Assembly (NCBI GenBank): GCA_963575745.1
Contig: CAUYUJ010010502.1
Span: 90,383-154,382, forward strand
DNA length: 64,000 bases
From: Prorocentrum cordatum
Lineage: Eukaryota > Sar > Dinophyceae > Prorocentrales > Prorocentraceae
Direction: 5' to 3'
The translations under genes and the position numbers were made by a program. Below the pieces are notes generated by a model that worked only from the letters and a program-made list of their open reading frames with translations, ran no database searches and was not told where the DNA came from. How positions within the stretch are numbered: the stretch's first letter is position 1; every line of letters starts with the position of its first letter. Below, piece by piece: positions 56,667 to 64,000 of the stretch.

Positions 56667-58019
56667 CTAGATGGTTGAGACCGTGGCCGTAGGTATCTCC
56701 GCTTGAAGTAGAGAGACTTCTGCGCTGAACCACGGGGCCGACTGCTGAGCTCGCCATCCGACTGTACCAAGTCGGCCTCGTAGGTCTGATCTCTCCTTGT
56801 CTGAAACTCCTTCTGTGGGTTTCCTCCCACGTCGTATCTTGATGGGCTCCACGTTCAGGCTGTAGCTGTCCTGTGCGAGGCTGCAGGTATAATCCTCGTT
56901 CTGTCGAACGCTGATGCCACACTGCACAAACGCTCGGCTCTCCCAGGGTGTCCATTCGAACGCTTGTTGAATCTCCTGACGTTTCTTGAGAAAGGTCGAG
57001 TTGTTGTGATCGCCGGCAATCATCATATCGTCGACGTGTAGGATGACCATGCCAACCATCTTGTTGCCGACTCGGATGACCCAGACGCAAGGTTCGCACT
57101 GCACGATCTCCAGCTTCAGCGTTCTGAGCGTGTCCTGGAAATGGAGCCACCACTTGCGAGGAGCATGTACAAACCCATACATAGGCTTGAGGAACTGTAG
57201 TACATCGTCATCTTTCATGCCGGATGCCTGACGAACATCTTTCGGCGGGTCGGCGTAGATCTTCCTCTTCTCCTCGTCAGTCTCGCCCTGGAGGAAGGCT
57301 GTCACTGCGTCTGCCTTCTCCCGCTTCCACTTGTGTCTTGCTGCCATGGCCAGTAGAAGTTGTCGTGCACGTCTTGAGGCAACTGGTGACTCTGTCCATA
57401 GGTGTAGTAGATCGGGGTCGCTGAAGCCAAGCACGACCAATCTGGCCTTGCCTCGGAGCACGTTGCCCTGCTCGTCCTTCTTCCAGGTCAGCACGAAACG
57501 GCAGCGCAGTAGGCGCGCCGGGTCGATCCCCTTGCGGCTGAGGATCCTGACAGCCTTCGTGCTGAGGACCGAGGTACACTCCTTCTGCTGGGCCTCAAGT
57601 AACAGCTTCTTTTCCTCAGGCGTCGCCTTCTTGAAAGAAACTCCCACTCGGCCCTTCCGGGCCTGTGATGCCACGAAATTGCGAGGATTGTCCATGTAGG
57701 CCATGAGCGCGTGCTCGTTGCTGACGGGGATATCCAGCACGATGAGCTCGTCGTCCTCCTTCGTCTCGTCGTACTGCTGGACGCTGTAGGTGTAGTCCCC
57801 GTAGAAGTTGCCTTCCTGCAGGTAGTAGGAGAAGGCCTCCTGGGTCGCGACATTGATCCTCTGCTTCTTAGCAGGTGGCTCGGTCGAGCCAGGCGACCGC
57901 AGCCGGCGCATGTCGTTCATGTCAGGCGCCGTCGTCTCGTCGAGGTCGTCGTCCGTGTCCACCGCAATGGGTTGCTGAGACCGACGCTCTGCTTGGTCGT
58001 CGTCGGGAGGGGCCTCCAT
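56667..58019 (-). pseudogene. Copia reverse transcriptase
   Basis: A 450-codon frame of the RVT_2 family. RCRFVLTWKKDEQGNVLRGK and ARLVVLGFSDPDLL open the domain. KADAVTAFLQGE carries the first catalytic Asp, KPMYGFVHAPRKWW follows, and MVILHVDDMMIAGD carries the catalytic Asp pair in an HVDD box. The C-terminal connection ends SLLQAEIPTATVSTI and TAG at 56667-56669. The next codons (KINKLIRTMNDTADVVT) are in frame and lead into RNase H. Catalytic residues look intact. Confidence 0.8.
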
Positions 58020-58516
58020 GACGATCTCTTCTTCTGCAGGTAGCTCGGCTTCCTCTTGGTGTCCAGCTTCGTGGCCTTCCTCTTGTGGAATGCCTGGTGG
58101 TGCTTCTGGCTGTGCTGGCTGTATGAGAGGGTCTTGGACCTCGGCCGCCTCGGCCCAGGGATTGCCCTTCTTCCGTATCGCCTTGGAGGTCGCGGTCCAG
58201 GAAGAGGTCGCTCTTCCAGTCCTGGGGGTGCCTCGATGGCTCCACCACCTCCGCCGCCTCCTCCTCCTGGGCCCAAGCTCCGAGGATCTCCTCGCGGCAC
58301 GGGTAGCTCCTCGTCTTCAGGAATGGCCCAGGGTCCGCTCGCGTTGCCCTCGAAGGTGCGAGCGCTGACAGACTCGCCGTCGTCAGCGGCCAGGTCCTCG
58401 CCAGTAGGCGGGGACTCGTTCGAAAGGTCGATCACCTCGTTCTGGTCGAGCAGCTTCTGGACGTCGCCGAAGGTCCATGTCCCCGGCTGCTCGCGACGCG
58501 AGCGTAGAGAGTCCAT
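58020..58516 (-). pseudogene. Copia integrase-RT linker
   Basis: An acidic, then Gly/Pro-rich linker (DVQKLLDQNEVIDLSNES; a run of nine or ten Gly) continues the integrase frame after its TAG. A frameshift near 58190 leads to a second linker part in the RT frame (QPEAPPGIPQEEGHEAG). Not conserved; spacer function. Confidence 0.55.
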
Positions 58517-58522
58517 CGCCTC

Positions 58523-59935
58523 CTAGGAGGGCGTAGCAGGTCGAAGCTGTTCTGGGGCAACTCGATAGAGGCGTCCAGCCAGTGTGACGTTGACCACTGT
58601 CCCAGGTAGACCAGGTCGATGTCCCGAGATCGATGGCTCGTGGCAGAGTACTCGTCCAGGTCCGTACCAGCGGCCTCGCCCAGGCATGGAGCGAGGTTGG
58701 CCCTTCTTGATCCAGGCTCCTGGTGGGAGCCTCCTGTAGACGAAGACAAGGTCGCCCGTCTCGTACCTTTTGAAGGACCTCAAGCGCGCGGCCTCCGCCC
58801 GTTTGCCTCGGTCGGAGTTCTCGGTCTGGATGCGAGCCAGCCGCGCCAGGCGTCGAACTTGAGCGTCCCTGCTGAAGGTGCCATCCTGCAGCTCGGCGCT
58901 GATGAGGGGCAGGTTGTTCGGTTCGTCGGGTAAGTTAACCGTGGTCCCCGTCGGGGTCCGTCCGGCACAGCGCTGCAGTGGGCTGAATCCATCAATCCTG
59001 ATCAGGTCGTTCCTGGCAGCTGTCTGGAGTCCAATCATCTCGCTGGTAGGCACTTCAGCTGAGACCATCTCGTCGAAAGCGTCGAGGGCCTCCTTGAAAG
59101 CTTCGATCGCGCGCTCAATCTTGCCGATCTGCCAGTGGGCGTCGGCCATGCATGGAAGACAGTAGACTCCCTGGCTCTCCATCCACTCGCGGAACTCGTT
59201 GGAGATGGCGCTGCCAGCGGGATCGTAGCGCATGACCTTCGGGCGCCCCATCCAAGAAAACCATTTTGTCGCAAAAATATGTCGAAGGTCGCCGGCACGA
59301 ACTTGTCGAGTCGTACCCGGGATCTCCTTCTCGTCGATCAGTCGCACGTAGAGGATGTCTGAGCCGGCGTCGAGGATCGCCAGCGCCATCACGTTCGTCT
59401 TCTTGCTGCGACGGATCCATGAGAAGGCGTCGAAGAGAACCTCGTGACCATTATGTGGCTGCTCTGCTGATGAGGCTGGTGGCCGCTTTGTCGGTGGTCG
59501 GTGCGCGTCGCAGATGTCGCACTTGAATGTCCTGGCCAGTCGTAGTACCTCTGGGCGAGCACCACGGTCGCGAAGGTATCGTAGTAGATGAGCTCGGGGT
59601 AGATGTCCAAGGTTGGTGTGCACCAGCCTGATGTAGCTCTCTATCTTCTTGATCGTCTCTTTGGTGAGGTCGTGAGTCTCCTTGCCGTCTTGAGGTGGAA
59701 TCGTCGGCTCATCCTCCACAAGCGTAGGCTCCGTCGGTGGCTGCTGGGTAGCTGCCATGCAGAGGCACTTCACAACCTCGCCCTCGAAGTAGTTCTGGTT
59801 CTGGCTCTGGGTCAGAGCCCGGAGGATCCGGCGGCACAGCATCTTGGGGTAGTAGCCCGAAGCCTCAGTCCTCAGGCTGCTCTCAATCTCCTCGTGGTAG
59901 TGTCCTCCACGGCATTGTAGCGGCTGTAGGGCCAC
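58523..59935 (-). pseudogene. Copia integrase
   Basis: A 470-codon frame. The N-terminal zinc-binding part has VHTNLGHLPRAHLLRYLRD followed by CDICD (HHCC type). The catalytic core shows VLFDAF (first Asp), VMRYDPAGSAISNEF (second Asp) and HWQIGKIERAIEAFKEALD (Glu), so the DDE triad is present. The C-terminus has a basic region and GRWYGPGRVL, the usual barrel-like DNA-binding end. Integrase inserts the cDNA into the genome. The frame ends in TAG at 58523-58525, yet in-frame codons continue (EAMDSLRSRREQPGTW), so the stop lies at the integrase-linker border. Confidence 0.8.
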
Positions 59936-60615
59936 CCAGATCCTCGTCGTTAGCGAGAAACTTCCAGCGCTTCTTCATGAGCTCGCCTGTGTCGGGAGCT
60001 CTCAGTCCGCAGGCGCAGCCGTCCACGATCACCTCGTAGGGGAGTATCTTGTGGAGGTCCTTCCAGCAGGTCTTTTGCCACGACCGACTGTTGTGTGGCT
60101 GCTCGGCGAGGGCCGAGCCGTTCAGGTTGAGCACCTGGTGCTCTATGAGCCTCTTGTTGTTCTCAAAGATCCGCTGGCTCTTGAGGCGCTTCCTGCGAAG
60201 ATTATCCCTCTGCCTGTCGTCGCGCTGGTTGACGTTCTGCATCATCGACCAGGGCCCGCATGGTGGAGTGCTGACAAAGAGCTTTGGGCGCTTCTCGTCC
60301 AGCAGGAACTTCGCCGTGCGGTAACCCTGCGGCTTGCTGAGGTCGTTCTCGTTGAACAGACCGAGGCGCTCGTAGTGGTAGCCCTTCTCGTCGCACACCT
60401 CCCCGAGGTTCGAGTCCTCGTGGGTGCGCGCATCGACCATCGTCAAGCGGCCGAAGGTCGTGAGGGCGCACATAGCTCCGAAGATGGCTGATCTCGTCAT
60501 GTGAGTCGCTGCGCGGATCACCTGGCGCTGATGACCTTTCAGTGGCCGGCTCTCGTCACTGTGCCGGCGCGACCTCTCGACCTGAACCTCACTCAGGCCC
60601 TCGTCCTGGCAGCGC
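59883..60615 (-). pseudogene. Copia module with methyltransferase-like PPC motif
   Basis: About 240 codons in the frame ending at 59883. VSTPPCGPWSMMQNVNQRDD is the central motif. It is preceded by an alternating segment that could be a nucleotide- or SAM-binding half (LGEVCDEKGYHYERLGLFNE, then DLSKPQGYRTAKFLLDEKRP). It is followed by AEQPHNSRSW and VDGCACGLRAPDTGELMKKR. PPC preceded by a hydrophobic strand resembles motif IV of C5-cytosine methyltransferases, but I see no clear FAGxG (motif I) or ENV (motif VI). I recall modules like this in dinoflagellate copia polyproteins; the function is open. A frame slip near 59920 links it to the integrase. Confidence 0.5.
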
Positions 60616-61660
60616 ATGCCTGGTGGCACCACCCGTAGGGCTTCACCTTCACGATCGGCTCGTTCTTCGCGATGCCTCGGCATAGCTTGCAGTCCGGGTG
60701 CTGGCACATCTGCGTGTAGTGAGCTGGGATCGCCGGGCCTATGGTCGTCGGCGCCTTCTCCGCCTTCTTCGTCTCGGTCTCCATCTCGATCTTGATCGTC
60801 GCTGCCGCCGAGCCGCGCTGCTCGATGATGTACGCTATGATATTGTCGACCACCTCCTCCTTCTTGCCCGACTGGGTCAATCCCCACATCTTGCACAGGG
60901 GCCTGAGGTGGTTGCCCAGCGTGACAATGCTGAGCTGCTCGTGGATCTGCTCTGAGCTCAGCGCTGCAAACGCACTCACCTCCGCAAACTTGGTCAAGAA
61001 ATCGGACTTTGCGGTCTCGATGGTGGCCCGCAGCTCTTGATTCTGCTCGCGCGCGGCCGCGGCTGTCGACTTCTGGGGACGTTTCTTTGTCTTCGAGCTC
61101 GGCGGACACTGCTCGATCATCGCACGGTGCTCGAGGTCCGTCGGCCAGGTCGGGTACTTCTCTGGTAGCAGCTGCACAGGTAGGCCGAGACTGTCCAGCT
61201 GCCAGTTCACGTGGTCGATCGTCTTGAGAAAGACCTTCTGGATGACCCGCCCCCAGCGGCGGCACTGTGTCCACTGCCGGAGGAGCTTGCTGGACCACAT
61301 CTCCCAATTCGGCAGATACTCCAGCAGGAAGATGTCCGTCATCCGCTTCTTGCTGTGGTCCAGCCCCGAGCTCTCGACCGCGTAGAAGATGTTGCCCTTC
61401 GTGTCCTGGTGAGCGATCAGTCGCCCCTGCGGCAATATCCGTTGCAGCGTAGACCTCGTCGACGTCGGTGAGCGGCCCGTCGCCGATGCCCCCGAGTCCT
61501 CCAGAGGCACTCGAACGTCCACCTGCTCCCAGGGGCCGTCCATCTCCTCGTTCTCCAGCTTCGCTTGCTGGCTCTCGGCTTTGCGGCATTTCGTCTCGCG
61601 GTTGAGGCTCATGCGAATATGGAAAGCAATCTGGTTGCCGAAATCAGAGCTCTGAGCTCA
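60593..61660 (-). pseudogene. Copia polyprotein segment with SAP-like motif and Cys-rich end
   Basis: About 340 codons between protease and integrase. It has a basic Ala/Lys helix (KTKKRPQKSTAAAAREQNQE). LRPLCKMWGLTQSGKKEEVV follows, then a short helix; this fits the SAP helix-loop-helix pattern (L...CK..GL..SGKK.E), a DNA-binding motif. Near the end are CQHPDCKLC and WCHQAC, possibly a metal site. The stop at 60593-60595 results from a frame slip near 60610. A DNA-binding part before the integrase could help targeting; that is inference from position. Confidence 0.5.
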
Positions 61661-62037
61661 TATCGCTCGTAGCCCAAATGGCTCTGGAGAACGGTGGCGT
61701 TTCCGTTTGGAGCGCTGGGAACTCGGGGATCTCTGGGAAAGCCTCTGAGGGTGACCCCGATGATGTCATAGCTGAGGCCGTATGGGGCTGATACAAATGA
61801 TGTCCCAGACATTTGTATTGATGATGTCCCCTTAGGCGTAGGTAATGAGGATGTCCCCGTGCTCGTAAGTGCTGATGAGGTGCTTGAGGCCTGCAGGGCT
61901 CCATGATCTGGGGCCTCGTCGGGGACCGTATGGGGCACAGATACAGGTTGTTCGTCAGTCTTGCTTCCGATCGGCTGCTCATTCTCACGTTTTCCCTCCG
62001 GCACCGTAGCAGTCTCGGGCGTCGAGGGCGTGGGCCC
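61609..62037 (-). pseudogene. Copia linker after protease
   Basis: A Ser/Thr/Pro-rich, low-conservation segment (SSTSSALTSTGTSSLPTPKG) continues the protease frame past its TAG. It ends at a stop at 61609-61611. A one-base slip near 61658 connects it to the next segment (SDFGNQIAFHIRMSLNRETK). No function assigned. Confidence 0.5.
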
Positions 62038-63365
62038 CTACTCGAGGGATGCCACGAAGCCAAAATCGGCTTGCTGCACCAGTGGCAGTGCAAGGTGACC
62101 GCTCGGAAGGACGAGCAGCTCAGCTCGACGTCCGAGCTTCTTGAAGCAAACAGAATGTGCCTCGCAGTCGATCACAGCCCCCAGGCGGCTCAGGACATCC
62201 ACTCCGATCAAGAGCGGGGCATCTGCGTCGAGGATCTCGAGCTCGCCGTCCACGCCAGCAATCTTGAGAGGAAAGGTAGCCTTGCCGGTGCAGGTCTTGG
62301 AGTTGCCATCGCCAAATATAAACGTACTCTTCTGGCTGACGTCCATCTTGATGTTCTGGCCCGTCTGCTCGTAAATGATGTCGCGTAGATTCTCGGCGGC
62401 TTCTATGCCCATGATGCTGGAGGTCGCGCCAATGTCCAGAATTCCGAAACCCTTGGAGGAGCTCTGCTTCACACTCATGAGGATCCAGTCGTCGAGCTTC
62501 TCCAGTGTAGGCCAGCTCGGCAGCTTGACGTGCTCAACTCGCTCTCGCATCTCGATGGACTTCTCCACCTGAAGATACCGGGTCTTGTCGAGCTGCCTCT
62601 TCTCCCGCTTCGGCTTGTTCTTTATCACCGGCTTGGGGAACATCGCATTCTCCAGCTCAATGCGGGTCGTCTCGTTCGTAATGAGGTTGGCCTCCATTTC
62701 GGCATCCTGCTCGGCGCCGAAGAAGACGAAAGCTCCAAACCCTTGCTTTGGGCGTTCAAGATTTCCTTTGCTGCCGGCCGATGAAGTGCGATCCCGATGA
62801 TCCTTCGTCTCGCGATTGCCTCCGCACTTCAGACATGGCCCCTTTCGGGGCAGCCAACCTTGGGGGCGATCTCCATCTCGTCGAGGAGGTCCGCCACGTC
62901 GCTGCCCGCCCCCTCGGCCTCGTCCTTTGCTCGATGAGCCAGAGCCTCGGGATCCAGCCCGGGGCCCTTGAAACTTGCGCTGTCCTCCGCGACCTTCTCG
63001 CTTCTTCTTCTCATCCACGGGGTAGAACTTCCTTGCTGTCTTGACTCGTCGAAGGAGGTCTCGGGCTTCCTCGAAGCTGCGCTGCTGGGCGGCGAACGCG
63101 GTCTCGGCGTCCTCGATCTCCTGGGCGCTGTAGAGCGGCTCCTCGGGATCTCCCTCGTCCTCGTCGCCGTCGCCATCCTCGTAGGAGACCTCCGACTGCT
63201 CTCCATCGTAGTAGCTGTAGTCGTCGTCGTCCTCGCTGTTCTCCTCCCAGCCGGCGTGGGTTCGACCTCGCTCTCGATGACGATGGTTGTCCTTGCCTGT
63301 CTTCTTGTCGCGATTCGTCAACTCATCGTCGGGCCAAAATGCTCGCAGCTGCTCTGCTCTCCGAT
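62038..63365 (-). pseudogene. Copia gag C-terminus and aspartic protease
   Basis: After the frameshift the frame runs about 440 codons. An acidic stretch (EENSEDDDDYSYYDG) is followed by Arg/Gly-rich RNA-binding sequence and a partial zinc knuckle (CLKCGGNRETKDH), where the final Cys is missing. The protease follows: FGILDIGATSSIMG holds the catalytic Asp, and DAPLLIGVDVLSRLG is the second hydrophobic flap-side motif. The usual D[ST]G triad reads DIG here, so catalysis may be lost. The frame ends in TAG 62038-62040, but in-frame codons continue into the linker (ETATVPEGKREN). Confidence 0.7.
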
Positions 63366-64000
63366 GATATCATAGTCGAAGTTGCCTTTGACTGCGCTGA
63401 TCACTGCTGCACGCTCGGTCGGGGACAATCTTGATCTCTGCAGCAATAACCATCCACGCAGTTGGTCCAGAGGAATCGCCTGATTAAAGTCGGTACCGAA
63501 ATCTGGATGCTCGGGGATCTCCTCCAGGCCGTTGCTGACAAAACTCCAGAGCCGCCAGTTGAGGTTCTTCGCCACTTCGGCCGCATCCTCTGGGCCCTCG
63601 TGCTCGATCTTGTAAAGAAACCACTTCAGCTCACTATAGAGGGTGTTCCACAACTTTGATATCTCGGAGAGTCGGGCCGCACGCTGCTTCTTGAAATACT
63701 CGGTGTCAAACCCTTTCACAACGTCATGGTAGGCCTCGTCGTCTCTGCTAATATAACTCGGCATCGGCTCTCCTGTGTCTCGGCGTAAGTCGAATAGCAA
63801 TCTCGCTAAATACTTGCCAGCATCCTGGATGGGCTGAGCTCCGAGCTTCGCTCGAACATGTCGGAGTAGCTCGGCAGCTCCGTCGTCTTTCTCGATGCGG
63901 TCCCAGTCTACGTCCTTAGCGGCTTGTCGGGATCGACCTTCTAGTCGTCTCCATAGACGTGGGCCGCACACATATCGTTCATCTCGCCTCGTCCCTCGGA
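63318..64000 (-). pseudogene. Copia gag, N-terminal part (partial at window edge)
   Basis: The frame enters from the window edge and ends at TGA 63318-63320. Residues such as DGAAELLRHVRAKLGAQPI and LARLLFDLRRDTGEPMPSYI resemble the gag capsid region of dinoflagellate copia elements. It is helical and has no Zn knuckle here. Near 63360 the reading frame has slipped by one base. The continuation AEQLRAFWPDDELTNRD lies in the next frame and leads straight into the following segment, so the TGA is a consequence of the slip. Gag would form the particle that packages element RNA. Confidence 0.6.

Larger units (their letters stand above)
55779..64000 (-). mobile_element. Ty1/copia LTR retrotransposon, 5'-truncated by window edge, decayed
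   Basis: A polyprotein on the minus strand in the order gag, aspartic protease, linker, SAP-like region, methyltransferase-like module, integrase, RT, RNase H. Integrase before RT is the copia order. Frameshifts lie near 63360, 61658, 60610, 59920 and 58190. In-frame stops lie at 62038-62040, 58523-58525, 56667-56669 (all TAG) and 56355-56357 (TAA). The gag frame stays open to the window edge, so its start is outside. The lesions indicate a dead copy, unless some are assembly errors or recoding sites. Confidence 0.85.

Noticed and set aside
59883-61589. A single 568-codon minus frame
   Set aside because: Only its last ~240 codons (methyltransferase-like module) read as coding; the first ~330 overlap the SAP-like segment in the wrong frame.

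Overview
The window looks like nuclear DNA of a dinoflagellate, probably a peridinin-containing photosynthetic one. Four things point there. It is very rich in repeats and has few genes. Its degraded gene pieces have strongly G/C-biased third codon positions. One mosaic pseudogene contains pieces of form II RuBisCO, which peridinin dinoflagellates encode in the nucleus. A split gene appears to use GC, GA and GT splice donors, as reported for dinoflagellates. The species cannot be fixed from the sequence; a large, repeat-heavy genome such as that of Prorocentrum would fit.

Layout. 1-2.7 kb: 3' part of a decayed Ty1/copia element (RT and RNase H), + strand. 2.95-8.4 kb: a G-rich minisatellite split by a decayed LINE (ORF1, APE-type endonuclease, RT, RNase H). 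8.4-9.6 kb: purine and pyrimidine microsatellites. 9.8-11.1 kb: a mosaic pseudogene with pieces in the order RuBisCO II, HSP90, RuBisCO II, HSP90, GAPDH. 11.9-14.7 kb: a cluster of short terminal-inverted-repeat (TIR, MITE-like) elements. 15.6-16.1 kb: one broken hypothetical coding segment. 17-24 kb: tandem repeats, including a 73-bp satellite and a degenerate family built on GGCC and TCTTGG. 24.2-42.6 kb: five very short exon candidates that together read as the end of the G domain and domain 2 of an eEF1A/HBS1/eRF3-type translational GTPase. They are separated by 0.65-9.9 kb of repeats, which are presumably introns. 43.3-46.2 kb: a 77-bp satellite in two higher-order blocks. 46.4-54 kb: MITEs, microsatellites, A-rich DNA and duplications. 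54.0-55.5 kb: a tandem array of about 152 bp. 55.8-64 kb: a second, longer copia polyprotein on the minus strand (gag, protease, SAP-like, methyltransferase-like, integrase, RT, RNase H), with frameshifts and in-frame stops; its 5' end runs off the window.

No intact single-ORF host gene is visible. The likely host content is the split GTPase gene; the rest is mobile elements, their remains, and tandem repeats. The mosaic pseudogene is best explained by reverse transcriptase switching between abundant mRNAs, and retroelements that could have supplied such an enzyme flank it. No rRNA, tRNA, CRISPR array or intact spliced-leader gene was recognised. Identities rest on reading motifs by eye; no database or alignment was run.
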